Assembly (NCBI RefSeq): GCF_002104995.1
Contig: NW_024468251.1
Coordinates: forward strand, 1,178,001-1,242,000
Reading direction: 5' to 3'
DNA: 64,000 nt
From: Linderina pennispora
Lineage: Eukaryota; Kickxellomycota; Kickxellomycetes; Kickxellales; Kickxellaceae
Shown: positions 30,092 through 42,377 of the stretch, piece by piece
How positions within the stretch are numbered: position 1 is the first letter of the stretch
How the letters are laid out: the number at the start of each line of letters is the position of its first letter
Notes under the pieces: model-generated
Seen by the model: the letters and a program-made list of their open reading frames with translations, nothing else
Databases searched by the model: none
Told to the model about the DNA's origin: nothing
Program-made: the position numbers and the translations under genes

Positions 30092-33000
30092 ATGGACATC
30101 CCGCTGCCGCCGCTTCCAGATTGGGATTCGGGGTTCGAGCGCCGCGAAATAGGCTCGTCTGGATTGCCGTATTTTGAGTTTACCGAGGAATTGGAGCTGC
30201 CGCCGAGCGACCCGCGGAAATACCGACTAATCCGCCTGCCCAACAATCTCACTGCCGTGTGCGTGCACGATGCCGATGCTAAGCAGGCTGCAGCCTCGCT
30301 CAGCGTCAACATCGGCAGTCTAGCGAACCCGCCCGAGCTGCGCGGCATGGCGCATTTCTGCGAGCACTTGCTATTCATGGTTCGTGTTCGATTTCCAATT
30401 GTGAAGAAAGCCATGCGGTCCAGTGCTCAGTTTATTTGCTAACTACGCCTCGAATAGTAGGGCACAGAGAAATACCCAAAGGAGAACGCCTACGCACGAT
30501 ACCTGGCTGAGCACAGCGGCTACTCGAATGCGTACACGAACCTGTCAAACACGTGCTACTACTTTGATATAGCCGCTGACGCCCTGGAAGGCGCACTCGA
30601 TCGGTTCTCACAGTTTTTATCGCCCCATTGTTCGATCCCGATAGTACCGACCGAGAACTGCGTGCTGTCGACGCTGAGTTCAAAGGGTACTTGCAGGACG
30701 ATAACTGGCGCGTCCTGCAGCTCAAAAAGTCGCTCAGCAACCCGAAGCATCCGTACCACATGTTCGATGTCGGCAACATGAGCACATTGAAGGGCGATGC
30801 AGAGCGATTGGGTGTCGACTTGCGTGACGAGCTTATAAAGTTCCATGCCAAATACTACTCCAGCGATATAATGAAGCTCGTTGTTGTTGGCAGCGACTCG
30901 CTGGACAGGCTGACCGAATGGACCGTCCAGATGTTCTCGCCCATCACCAGCAAGGGCAACACCATGCCTGTGTTCCTCGGCCATCCGCTGAGCCCCAGCG
31001 AGCTAGGTACAGTGGTGCGCTTCAAGACCGCCAACGAATACCACTGGGTCGACATAAACTTTCCAATGCCCAACCTGCACGCGTGGTACCGCGAGATGCC
31101 GCATGTGCACATCAAATCGCTGTTGAAACATGATGGGCATGGGTCAGTTCTGGCCTACCTGAAGAAGCGCGGCTGGGCCACTTACATCTACGCTGGCGCT
31201 AGCTCGCAGCTGCGCAACCAGCCAAACATCCTTAGCGTGCTGGTCACAGCCACCGACAGCGGGATGCGACACTACAAGGATATCGTGCGTGTGGTATTTG
31301 CTTATTTGCAGATGCTACGACGTGCTGGTCCACAAGAGTGGTACCACGAGGAGCGCAGGAGGATCCGCGATATACAGTTCCGATTCGCCGAGAAAGGCGT
31401 CGGCAAGATGCTCGCCTACGACCTATCGCTGGTCATGCATGACAAGTACATTGCGCCTGAGCACATTGTTTCAAACTATGCACTGCTGCGCAACTATGAC
31501 GAGACGTTGCTATCTCGGATGCTTGGCCTGCTTAATCCTGACAACTGCCGGATATTGCTCGGCTGCAAGCAATTTGACATGGAGATGACTGAGCGCGAGG
31601 GCATTTTTGGCGTTGAATACCGCATCGACCCGATTCCCGAAGACTTGGCAAGGGGTATCCGCTCGGAACTGTTCATCGATGAGCTGCGAATGCCCGATCC
31701 CAACATTTTTATTCCTGAGAACCTTGATATCAAGGCCACTGTGCAGACAAATGCCCTCGAAGCAGAGCCGGTTCTGCTGCGCCGCGACAAGAATGTCGAG
31801 GTGTGGTTCAAGCCCGATAACCGGTTCTTCTTGCCGCGTGGCAACATCTCCATGTTTATTGAGATCCCAGCCATGCTACAGTCGCCACTAACGTCAAACA
31901 TGGCAGACCTATTCGTCTATATGCTCAAGAGCACGATGGCGCACGATGTCTACAACGCACTGCTAGCTGGCATGACGTACCGCTTCTACTCAACATTTGA
32001 CGGATTGATAATCAGCGTGACGGGAATCAACGACAAGCTGCACTTGCTGCTGGAGACAATTTTGCGCGCTGCAAAGACGTTCACGGTTGACCCGACGCTG
32101 TTTAGTGTGTATATGAGACAGCTGCGGCAGGACTACAAAAATAAGCGCAACATGGACCCCAGCGAGCACGCCGTTGACGATATTGTGCGTCTGAACATAT
32201 CGCCGCGCTGGCACTACGAGGTGCTCCTTCGTGAACTAGATCGCATCACAGGCGAGCGGCTTCAGATGTTTGCCGACACATTGTTTGACACGACGCGCAT
32301 CAAAATGCTGCTGACCGGCAACTTCTGCGAAAGGGACGCGTTGGCTGCAATCGACAGCACTGTGGAGATCCTGGGCACGGCGCCGCTGCCCGAGTACATG
32401 AGGGTGCAGGAGCTGGTGCACCGGTTCGACCCAGGCCGGTACCTGCACCAGTTTGAGATGCCCGACACCAGCACGCTGAACAGTGCTGTGAGTATGCAGA
32501 TATATGCGGGTCCTGTGTGTGACCAGCGCGAGCGCAGCATAATCACCTTGCTGGTGCACATTATGCGCGAGCCGCTGTTTGACCGCCTGCGCACCAAGGA
32601 GCAGCTGGGATACTCAATCCGCGGCCAGTACACGGCGTATCTACGCAAGGGCCACCACGGGATCCGGTTCACAGTGCGCGGCGAATGCAATCCGGCGTAT
32701 ATGACCCTGCGGATTAGCGAGTTCCTGCGTTTCTACCGCAAGTACCTGTGCACCATGGCCGAAGAGACATTTGCCGGGCATGTGTCGAGCCGGATTGCGC
32801 TGTACAAGGAGAAGCTTCATAACTTAGGCCAGGAGGTGGCCAGGTATTGGCAGCATATTACATCGGAATACTACGAGTTTGACCGTGTTGACAACGAGAT
32901 CCGCGAGATGCAGCGCATAACAAAGGACGACATGGTTCGGTTCTGGGACACATACTTTAACCAGGATACGGCGCCGCAGTTCACCCAGATCACCTCACAG

Positions 33001-33531
33001 GTGTGGTCAGCCAGGATCCCACGGCCAACGCGCCAAGAGCTGGAGACATTTCCGAGCACCACAATTTCGCTGTTGGGGTGTCTGTATCGTGAGGGCGTTA
33101 CTAGGCTCTCACTCGGCAACGTGCAGGAGTTTGTTGAGTTGCAAGCCTCTGCTGATCCGAATATAGCAGCTGTGTTGCAGCAACTTCAGGCATTATTTCT
33201 GAAAACTGTTGCCGACGACGACAGCGCCATGCATGGTGACGACATCGCAGCGGTGAGCCGAAAGCTGACAGCCCAGAATCTGTACGTTGGTACTGCGTTG
33301 CGTATGGCAATTGATGAATGTGTCCAGCGCTCAGAGGAGCGATTGTCGAATGGTGTGCCGATCAGCGGCCCTGGGGACGGTGATGGGTGTGAGACAAGCC
33401 TCCAGAACATCGGAATGTTCAAGACAGCCGATAGGGTGTGGGTGATTGTCGACCCGCTGGCCTTCAAATCCACGCAGCGGCTCTGTGGGGCGCCAATCCC
33501 AACCCGAAAGCTGGTGCCCAAGTATGCGTAG
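30092..33531 (+). CDS. STE23: Insulysin/STE23-type M16A metalloprotease (one frame break)
   Basis: About 1119 residues. Exon 1 ends in the zinc motif [11 protein letters not shown] (HxxEH inverted motif). An 81-bp intron (30380-30460) is followed by [20 protein letters not shown] and [20 protein letters not shown]. One T is missing from a T run near 30617; adding it gives [16 protein letters not shown] as in family members. The third zinc ligand lies in [41 protein letters not shown] and [20 protein letters not shown] (substrate-binding C-domain) are also conserved. These proteases degrade short peptides inside a closed chamber; yeast Ste23 and Axl1 process a-factor. The final ~130 residues are variable. 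Confidence 0.93.
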
Positions 33532-36500
33532 CGCACACCAGCTGCTCATGCAGACGGTAATCTTGACCGGTCGACAAAAGGCCACCTTGTCGCTGCTGTC
33601 CAGCAATGATAGCCGTCAGCATTTTACTTTACACTCATAATTTATTCGGACACTTGCATGCTTGGAGACTTTCAAAGCCTCCCTTGAATGTAGCACTATG
33701 TTTAGAAAGAACAAGCGGCAGTGAGCCGGCAATTGCAAGACACCACATGCAATTCTGTTCGCACATGTTGGCGAAGCGGAAAGCTTATGCATAGTTATTC
33801 CGACGTCGGCTTTGTTCGCTGCATCACCTGATGGTATGGGCGGGATGCACGCTGGCAGACAGAGGCCGACATAAGCCGACATAGGCAGCTGAGAGAATAC
33901 GCTCCTGCCTGCAACAGTGTACATTTGGACCAATTGACACTGTCTGTCTCGTGATTGACGGCACCTGCGACTAGCAAGCCGAACTGCATATAACCACCCA
34001 GGCTGCCAAAGCGGGTATAGAAGCTGAAAGCTGACCCGGAGGCACTACTGGTTACCCCCAAAGGCGAAACGTCAGCAAATCAGCAGATATATGATATGGC
34101 CCTCAGTGCACTACAAGGCAATATGTGGCGACACCAAGAATTCCACCAAAAATCAGCATTCGGGGCTGAGCACAGATTCGCAGCACCAAAACATACCGGG
34201 GCTGAGCCAGGCTAGGTCCGGCTCAGGCCGCAAGGCGTTGGGTGTCGCCAGCAATATCGGCAGGGAGGGGCGATGGGGGGGGGCAAAAATAAAACGCCAA
34301 CCAAGCGGCTTGGTCTAAAGCCGAAGCGCCCCGCTGGGTCTCGGCAGTTGCAATTGCAGGCTGCAGTTAAATTACAGGCTTTTCTCTGGTGGCCATTCGC
34401 TGAGCAACAACACACGTCCACACAAGTTGTCCTCTCTGCTGCAAGCCAGATGGCTTTCACCGTATATGGTCATATTAAAACGAGAGTCTCTTTTTGCGCA
34501 TGAGAAATAGGCAGGTTGCGTGAAGCTCCAACCCAGCCAGGCGCTGTTCGCTATGCATACATGAGCCCTCCCTGGGACTGAGTCAGCTCTGGACACCACC
34601 TGAGGATCAAGCTGTGTATGGTATTGCTGGGCTGGAACATACATTGGCCAGAGCCAGGCGGGAGAAAATGTTCGCCTCCAGGACACCCAGCGGGAAGCAG
34701 TAGGTATTACATAACTGATGGTACACAACAAACGCCTCCCGGCATCCTCCGCCCTGGCCATAAGGGGCCAGTCAGAACAGCCGCCAGAGTGTGCAAGGCT
34801 TGATGGCCGGCACAAACATGGGATGAAGGTGCTGGAATAGATAATAGCTAGGGTTTGTCCAAGTTCTAGGGTGGCTTGCTCTGAATCCAACAACATCACC
34901 GCAAGCTGCAGAGCATATTGGCAGCGGCCCGTCCTGCAGCATGCAATGAAGCAAATAAGCACAGAGCAGCAAAAGGGGCGAAAAAGTAGGTAGAAAAAGT
35001 GTTTAGTGCATTGTTCCGCTGTCCCACCTTGGCCAAGCCAAGAAGAGAAAGACGAAAACAAAGCCAGTCATGCATGTGGTGCTGCTTATTTAACCACGCC
35101 GCATGCCGCATGCCTAAGTCTAGTCAGGCGCCGTCGCTGCAGTCTCACCCAAGCACAAGTGGTGCGAATGTTCCTACCAAGCGACTGCAAAGGAGAGCTG
35201 CTCTGCCGGGGGCTCAGCGGGAATCTTATTTATGGTTTTTGTATATATAGCCCTTACCAGCGCACTCGTGTCTAGAAACGAAAAGTACTTTCCTTCTGCC
35301 TTTCCGATTTACTATTGTAGCTTTTGTCAATTGCCTGTGGCAGCATCTTTCCATACCGCCGATACTGGTTTAGCTAAACCAGTCCTACCCCTGCTCTGTT
35401 CAAATACTATTTTTCCCGACGACTATTCCTTGCACCAGCTTCGGGCAGCTTACACCCTTTTAACTTGTCGCGATCACTGCACCTTGTGTTTTCAACCGCT
35501 GGCGGCCTTCATAATACTTTCCTACCTCTTTTTTCCTTGTCTACCTCCAAGAAAGTTGTTCTCTTTCCTCATTTACCTCTGAAAGCATCTCCCACAACAC
35601 TATCGCGAGTTTTGGTGCTGTGTATTATTTTTGTGATAGCTACTCGCCAACAACCAGCTCGAAGACACAATCTAGTACTCAGGTAGGCATGCGGCCACTG
35701 GCCGCTCAGATACAGAAAAAGGCAAAGATATTTGATGGCCGCTGCGATCTTGCATTGCCATACACTACGCTTTGTAATCCGGCTTATTGATGCGCTTATC
35801 TCCAACTAATTATAGAACCTACACCCTACATCGATAGCGTCCCCCAAACACCGCGGCGACCTCCTGCAGATCTGCAATTCAGGTGCTTAAGGTATGTATC
35901 AACCCACCGTCCGAAAGATTGTTGCAGGGAACTAGGGAGTATTTCCCTTTTGAAGATCATTGGCTACACAAAGCCATCAGAACTTGCCATGGAAGCGAGG
36001 CATATTGGAGCCTCAATGTCTTCTCCGGAATGCCCTGGTGATCGACATTGTGGCATACGCTGTGTATCGCACGCCAGCCAACCCACCTGCAGACCAATAA
36101 GGATATCTGGACCCTCCGCCCGCTCACATCCAGCTCCGTCTGGGGTACATGAATTTTGGATCCGTGGGTACCGGTCCCACGCTCATAAGCTCAGCCGCTC
36201 ACCTGGACGGCAATATCGGCTTATCCTCCGCTCCCTGAATAAGTCGGCATCAGGCTGCTGGCTAAGCTTGGATTGCTCCTGAATTTCCTCTGATTTTTGC
36301 GGCAGCTATTGTTTTTCTCCTGCAGAAACACCCTCACAGCATAGTTGACCTCTGCCATGCTAAAAGCAATCAACCTCATGCTTAGTAAAGCGTAGCGTCG
36401 TGCTTTGACAACGCCTCTCGAGTCTGAGGGCAGCATCACCCGCTGACTCAGTCCTCAGCTGAAAACGCCGAGGGAATCCCTACTTCCCACAAACCAGTCT

Positions 36501-36791
36501 GCATCCTGGCCACCTCTTGTGTGATCACCCTTGCCACACCGAGATACTCCAAAACAAATATGTAAGTGCTAGTATGAAGCCGATAATTATAGAGTCTGCG
36601 GGGTACTTGGAGCAACACCGAGCGGTCCCTGAAGCTTTATTTGGGACCAATCGAGATTCTTGGCATGTTTGCGCTTATATGCATGTGTGCAGGACATGTG
36701 GAGACACCCACCTCCAGCTAACTACTCCCCAACGGAGTCATATCTATCTTTCTCCTTCCTTGTCCACATTTTTTGCTGTTCTTGTTTAGCC
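33532..36791. other. Long gene-poor region with probable 5' leader of the C2H2 gene
   Basis: 3.3 kb without a recognisable protein. A run of nine G lies at 34275-34283. From about 35220 (tatatatag) there is a long CT-rich stretch with two donor-like sites (cag/gtaggc near 35685 and aag/gtatgt near 35892). An acceptor-like site (ttgctgttcttgtttag) ends 1-2 bases before the ATG at 36792. This fits a transcribed, spliced 5' untranslated leader for the zinc-finger gene, which is inference from splice-like signals only. Confidence 0.4.
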
Positions 36792-38219
36792 ATGTCATTG
36801 CCCAGCTTGGAAAAGCTTGTCAGAATGTTAATTTCTGAATCCGCTGCCAAAAAACGACAGCCTAACCGCATATCTCAACTGGACAATGTAGACTTTCTCA
36901 TGGATTCGACGCCATCCTCCGATCCCTGGCGCGCTGCAGCGAGCCGAGTTTCTCGCCAATTTGTATCGCCGCTACTCGCTCCCTGATATTCCGTCGCGTG
37001 GCACGCAGGCCATGACGGCGCCTCAGCAGCAGTTTATGGTCCCTGCCTTGTCTGGCACACCAGAAATCGTCCACATACAGCACCCCCGGCGTTGTTCCTG
37101 CGAGTGGTCTAGCTAATCTGGACCACGTTTGCCTGGCCACAGGCTGCTATTCCTCAACCTGCACCCCCACCGATCTCAGAGGCCTGTGCCTGGCCAACCG
37201 CACCAGCAGCACCACCCGCTGTACATGTCCAGTGCGGTGTCGACTGCGGTTCCCAGTAGGCACGAGTTTATCTGCTTTGAGCAGGCCATCGTCTGAGGCC
37301 GCTTCAACCTCTGGAAGAGCCAGCGTCGAGTCAGTGACAAGCGCCAGTTTTTTTGATGCCAAGCCCACGCCGCCAGCAAGAAGGTCATCACACCAGTCGT
37401 CACGCTACAAGTGTGAAGTGTGCTTGAAGCACTTCACTAGGCCATCGTCATTGAAAACCCACATGTTTAGCCACACGGGTGAGAAGCCTCACAGGTGCAT
37501 GTACCCCGGGTGTAACAAGTGTTTTTCGGTGCGCAGCAACCTGCGTCGCCATATGCGGATGCATGAGGATGAGTACCTGGGAGCGCGCGCTCGTCATAAG
37601 TCGCGAAAGGTCCCGAAGTCACCATCTGCCTCGCAGACACCACCGAGCACGGATGCTATGTATCTGTATCTGGCGCAGCCAGGCAACCCGATGGTCGCTA
37701 CTTCGCTGGATGTGCCCCAGCACGGCGCGCCCGCTCAGCATGACCCGGTGCGCCTTGCTGATCAGCACCCAACCACCAGCGAAGGCAGCCGCCTGCGGCC
37801 AGCCCGTGATGATGCTGACTAATCCGTACACTCCGCCGCCAGGGATCTCTACACAGCAGCCTGCACAGAGTTTTTCCAACGGCATGACGCTGCACCCGAT
37901 GGGCAAGATCAACATTGCTGGTCTGGATATGCATGAGAGCACGCCTACGCTGGCCATTCCGCCGAACAGCATAGTAGCTGGTGTGGGTGCTAGCAGCATT
38001 CCCTTCCGCCGCTACTCCACACCAGTGATCCATGGCTCTATGATACCCACGCGGAACATGTACCAGAATTTACTGCTGGCACAGAATGGCTCATCGGACA
38101 GCCTTGACGATATCCCGCTGGCACAAATAAGTGTTGGCACCGGTCTCATACAGCACGATGCCCTTACATCCCCTGGATGGGAAGCTGCATCGGGCAGTAT
38201 CCCCTGCTCACCCGAGTAA
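36792..38219 (+). CDS. C2H2 zinc-finger transcription factor (frame breaks or extra intron)
   Basis: Starts MSLPSLEKLVRMLISESAAK just after a strong acceptor-like site. Coding continues through a frame change near 36930 (ALQRAEFLANLYRRYSLPDI) and a Pro-rich stretch, and probably a short intron or indel near 37090-37140. Two adjacent fingers follow at about 37408-37575: YKCEVCLKHFTRPSSLKTHM, linker TGEKP, then CMYPGCNKCFSVRSNLRRHM. The second has the C-x4-C form common in fungal regulators. A Ser/Pro-rich tail changes frame once more near 37735 and ends GSIPCSPE. DNA binding is expected; the target is unknown. Many fungal C2H2 regulators share this low-complexity plus two-finger plan. Confidence 0.72.
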
Positions 38220-38483
38220 TCGGCCAGTTTTGGGCTGCAAGCAACAGGTCAGGAGCATCTAGCTGCAGCTAACACCGAGTCAGCGTCCGGTGTCAAGGCT
38301 GCCATTGCCAACACATCCACAGTACCACTATATCAGCCAGCAATGCTGCAAACACCCACCAGCAGTGGCGGCTGCATGTCTGCAGGATCATCCCTGCCAC
38401 AAACCAACATGTAGCTTGTGGATACCCATCCTTTCTTCTAGTATATTTGTGTGTACAGAAAATGAATGCATGCATGCGACTCT

Positions 38484-39462
38484 TCAAGGAAGTGCTAGGT
38501 ACGCCGAGGCATAGCTGACCGACGAGTCTGTAGGAAACGCAACCTTGCTCGACTGGTCGTACTTGACAAATCGGAGGACAGGGCCTTCAGTATGGTTCGG
38601 GAACAGATGGTTCACAGCAGCCAGCAGGACACCGATTGGATGACGCCCACAGATCGTGTTGCCAGTCTCTTCCAGATACTGCCTGAAGGCGCTGTGGTCT
38701 GTGTCCACAATGGCCTCCATCCCATCCCAGTCCAGCCGCTCAATCGACTGCCAGATCGGCTTGCCGTCTGGCCTGCGACGGTCGCTCGACTGCAGCTTGA
38801 CCGGGCGCTGCTGCTCCGACCCGCGATAGTAGGTGAAGCGGAACCGACTGCCCCAGTGGCAAAAGTCTGACGAGATAACAAACAGATTCTCTTCGTTGTC
38901 GAGGTACGGTGCCAGGATCTCACCGTAGTACTTTTCCTTCTGGAAGCTTAGGTTACCAACCAGGATCGGCACCAGCTTGATTTCCTGGATCTTGCTCTCG
39001 AATGTCTTGTAAATGTACGGCAGGTGCATCTCCAAACTGTGCTCGTCCTCGTCGGCCTCCAGACTCATCGTGCGCCAGGTGCCCTTGCCACGCAGTTCGC
39101 CGATGGTATCCTTGTCGATGGCAATATTGCCCAGTGGCGTTTCATACTCGGAACATGCCGACAGTGCACAGTTATCCAAGTAGATGTGATGCGATGGACC
39201 AAGTAGAAACACACGCTTGACCTTGGCGATGTCGACACACTTGTACGCATAGGCGGCGTTGGGTCCGCTGTAGCTGTATCCGGCATGCGGGCCAATAATG
39301 GCGCGGGTACCGCTCAGAGGGAACGCTGCAGCTGGACCCGGCTGGCACTATTTCTTCAACGGCGGCGGGCACAATATTGAGCCATCCCTGGAGCTCTCTG
39401 TCAAGTCTGTCGCCAGACTCGGTGTACCAGCTACCGGCGTGGGTGGCCTTGCGAGAAGTCAT
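38484..39462 (-). CDS. MEMO1: MEMO1 family protein (one frame break)
   Basis: About 325 residues after repair, near the human length. The conserved order is SRKATHAGSWYTESG, IIGPHAGYSYSGPNAAYAYK, VFLLGPSHHIYLDNCALSAC, SLEADEDEHSLEMHLPYIYK, FVISSDFCHWGSRFRFTYY and GNTICGRHPIGVLLAAVNHL. The His, His, Asp/His and Cys positions that line the metal site in MEMO proteins are all present. MEMO1 resembles non-heme iron dioxygenases and has been linked to copper redox and cell motility in animals; its fungal role is less clear. One extra G (GGG for GG) near 39338 breaks the frame between EEIVPAG and PAAAFPLSG. Confidence 0.92.
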
Positions 39463-39800
39463 TTCAGAAGGATTTGCGTCAAATTGCTAGCGTAGAGGCG
39501 AGGGGTTGTGAGAAGAGCTTGTAAAAAATACTGAAAAATACAGACAGCAGGAATGAAAAGCGCAGGCGCAGCGCAGCAGTGACGCAAACCGCTGATGAGC
39601 AGCCCTGCAAACGTGCCATATCCCCAGGTCACGTTACCTAGCAGAAATCCTTGCTGGCCAATATGCTGCAGATCGCGCCACGTCGTGTGGGTGTGTAGCC
39701 AATATGGCGTGTCTGGTACAGACTCTTCCAAGCAGTGAGGGACTCTCAAAGGGTTTGTATTAGACGGAGGAAAAAACAGATTGCGGCGAACAACAAGTAT
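39463..39800. other. Intergenic region
   Basis: 340 bp between MEMO1 start and ATP synthase g stop, both minus strand. It serves as MEMO1 promoter. No gene seen. Confidence 0.5.
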
Positions 39801-40719
39801 CTAGTCCTTGTAACCGATAAGGTTGCCGCGGCCGACGGCCTCGCCAATGACAAAGAGGGACGACAGCTCAAAGGCCTTGATGGCACCGCTCTTCCACTTC
39901 TCGGTCGAGACGTCCTTGAGCGACTTGACGTTCTTGAGGTTCTGGATCTTGACAAACTCGAGCGCCTTGAACAGCTGGGTCTCGACAACGGCAAAGTCAG
40001 CCTTGGTCGGGAGCGAGAAGCTCTGGCGGTAGAAAGTCTGCTTGAAAACGTGGAAAGCAACCTCCGAGTAGTACAGAACGGGCTCCAGGATACCTAAGTG
40101 TCAAGCGACAGTACACGTTAGTGTGTATGCAATTCAGCTCCAAGAGTAGACTTGGAGGTACGGCTGCGCTCCGAGATGCTTACCGACAGTCTTGTTCAGC
40201 GGACCCTTGACCGACGGCAGGCAGCGGACCTATTTGCATGAAACCACCAATTCAATAATGTGAAACCTCGCCGAGTATTTACTGGGCCTGTGGCTGCCGA
40301 TCCAATACAACGCGACCGCGGGCTACTTACCAGTGGCAGTCTTGTACAGACCGCAGAGGGTCTTGGTCAGACCCTGGGCTACAAATGGAAGAAATTAATG
40401 AAGGTTAATATGCTTGTTCCAAGTGCGCGGGGGTGGGCGATATGAGCAGATAGAAGCCTGCTCCCCATATCACGCAGACACGGCGCCTGCACATGAGGGG
40501 TTTGGCACCTGTACGCCGTGACTTGTGTGGATAGTCATGGCGTCATGCGCATAAAGCCCGCTTGCCATCTACCAAGGCAGAAGGAAAAAGCGAGTCACAA
40601 AGCCCTGGCTTATCCTTACAGGTCGAGGTGCTGGCCTTCTGAGCAGCAGATTCGGTGCTGGCATAGCGAATGTAAGCCCGGGCAACGGGGGCAGCCTTGT
40701 TGAACACGCGCGCAGACAT
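39801..40719 (-). CDS. ATP20: Mitochondrial F1Fo ATP synthase subunit g, four exons
   Basis: Exons on the minus strand are 40719-40620, 40378-40331, 40229-40184 and 40093-39801, all with GT-AG borders; the total is 487 nt, one base more than a whole number of codons. The surplus base is probably in exon 3 (GTCGGTCAAG). The protein starts MSARVFNKAAPVARAYIRYA, a typical presequence-like start. It continues GILEPVLYYSEVAFHVFKQT and ends AFELSSLFVIGEAVGRGNLI plus GYKD, matching the subunit g end (GExxGRxxLVGY) with its GxxxG-type membrane motif. Subunit g sits in the peripheral membrane region and helps dimerise ATP synthase and shape cristae. It shares a divergent promoter with DAHP synthase. 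Confidence 0.85.
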
Positions 40720-41246
40720 TTTGTTGGCAGGAATGTGAAGTCAGATAGACCAGAAAGGAAATGTGAAAAAGAGCGAGGGTGAAGGGAAAAGGAGACGGAG
40801 CAACGAAGACTGAGCCTGCCGAGATAAAGCGCTTGAAAATTTTATTCCACTCTTGGCTGCTCGACTGCTTACCGAATCGGTGCAAGCTGCGAGCAGCCAA
40901 GATACCCGATGATTCCTGCTGATCGGTGATCAAGACCGATGCACAGTATCCCCAACTGTTTTTTCGGCCACTTCGGCTCTTGCGCCGTCGCTGGTACAGT
41001 CAGTGTTAACACCTCACATCGTCGCGGGCAAAATAAAAAAGGTCAATACCACGGCGACGTGACTCATACAAGGCCCTGGTCTGGTCTGGGCGCCGGAGAG
41101 TTAAATGGCGCTGGCCTAGACAGACTGTACACTACAGTGCTTCTCTTTTCCACTATCAATACTACTGTCCATATTTTTCGCCCTTGTCTGCACTTTCCAG
41201 GTAACGTTCATCGGGATCTTTGATAACAACGCATCACAAACACACC
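40720..41246. promoter_or_regulatory. Divergent promoter ATP20 / DAHP synthase
   Basis: About 530 bp. It holds a TGACTCA element (listed separately) and a pyrimidine-rich leader (cttctcttttccactatc) before the DAHP synthase ATG. Confidence 0.5.
41060..41066. promoter_or_regulatory. TGACTCA element (Gcn4/CPC1-type site)
   Basis: Perfect match to the bZIP general-amino-acid-control site, 180 bp upstream of a shikimate-pathway gene. In yeast and Neurospora this site drives DAHP synthase genes under amino-acid starvation. Function here is inferred from sequence and position. Confidence 0.55.
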
Positions 41247-42377
41247 ATGAACTCCGCCGACAAAATGCCGCACCGCTACGTCCATGCCCTGAACGAGCTT
41301 GACGATGTCAACATCAGGCGCATCCGGCCCCTCATCCCGCCGCAGATTCTGATGGAGGATCTGCCGCTGAGCGAGTCTGCCGCAAAGACGATTGTCAAGG
41401 GCCGCCTTGAGTCGGAGGCCATCATCCAGGGCAAGGACGACCGCTTGCTTGTCGTGGTCGGGCCGTGCTCGATCCACAACCCGACTGCCGCCTTAGAGTA
41501 CGCCGACCTGCTGAAGGAGTACGCCGCCCAGGCCACCGACGACCTGTGCATTGTCATGCGCGTGTACTTTGAAAAGCCGCGTACGACAATCGGCTGGAAG
41601 GGCCTGATCAACGACCCCGACCTCAACAACGACTTTGCCATCAACAAGGGCCTGCGCAAGGCGCGCACGCTTCTGCTGGATATTGCTGAGAAGGGGCTGC
41701 CGGCCGGCTGCGAACTGCTGGACACGATTTCGCCGCAGTACATTGGCGATCTCATCTCGTGGGGCGCCATTGGCGCACGTACCACCGAGTCGCAGGTCCA
41801 CCGTGAGCTGTCCTCGGGTATGTCTGTGCCCATCGGCTTCAAGAACGGCACCGATGGCAATGTCAAGGTCGCCATCGATGCGATCAAATCGGCCGAGTCT
41901 CACCACTGCTTCCTGTCTGTAACCAAGCAGGGTCTTAGTGCTATTGTTGAGACAGAAGGCAACAAGCACTGCCACATCATCCTGCGTGGCGGCGCTGACG
42001 GGCCCAACTACGATGAGAAGTATGTCAAGGAGTATGTTGCGCAGCTGCAGAAGGCCAATGTCAATGCACACTTGATGATTGATTGCAGTCACGGCAACAG
42101 CTCCAAGGACTTCCACAAGCAGCCCATCGTCGCCGACAGCATCCGCGAGCAGCTGTCCAATTCGGACACTGGTGGTTTCATTTCTGGTGTCATGATTGAG
42201 AGCAATCTGATTGAGGGCAACCAGAGCATTCCGGCCGATGGCGATCTGTCCAAGCTGGTCTACGGCAAGAGTATCACCGATGCCTGCGTCAATTGGGAGG
42301 ACACTGTCAAGATCCTTGACGGCCTTCGTGAGGGAGTTCGTGCTCGCCGCCAGAGACAGGTTGGATCTTCCAACTAA
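41247..42377 (+). CDS. ARO3/ARO4: 3-deoxy-D-arabino-heptulosonate-7-phosphate synthase (type I)
   Basis: Intact 376-residue enzyme, the usual size. Motifs in order are DRLLVVVGPCSIHNPTAALE, IVMRVYFEKPRTTIGWKGLI (phosphoenolpyruvate and metal region), ISWGAIGARTTESQVHRELS, PIGFKNGTDGNVKVAIDAIK and AHLMIDCSHGNSSKD. It condenses phosphoenolpyruvate with erythrose 4-phosphate, the first step of aromatic amino-acid synthesis, in the cytosol. The N-terminal extension (YVHALNELDDVNIRRIRPLI) is the part that carries feedback control in this class; which amino acid inhibits it cannot be told by eye. The start at 41247 (MNSADKMPHRYV) fits. Repeat block Y copy B begins only 39 bp after the stop. Confidence 0.95.
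   Translation: MNSADKMPHRYVHALNELDDVNIRRIRPLIPPQILMEDLPLSESAAKTIVKGRLESEAIIQGKDDRLLVVVGPCSIHNPTAALEYADLLKEYAAQATDDLCIVMRVYFEKPRTTIGWKGLINDPDLNNDFAINKGLRKARTLLLDIAEKGLPAGCELLDTISPQYIGDLISWGAIGARTTESQVHRELSSGMSVPIGFKNGTDGNVKVAIDAIKSAESHHCFLSVTKQGLSAIVETEGNKHCHIILRGGADGPNYDEKYVKEYVAQLQKANVNAHLMIDCSHGNSSKDFHKQPIVADSIREQLSNSDTGGFISGVMIESNLIEGNQSIPADGDLSKLVYGKSITDACVNWEDTVKILDGLREGVRARRQRQVGSSN

Noticed and set aside
36150-36185. Inverted repeat gtgggtaccggtcccac as a regulatory hairpin
   Set aside because: Short and isolated, with no nearby gene end that would make it a terminator; likely chance.
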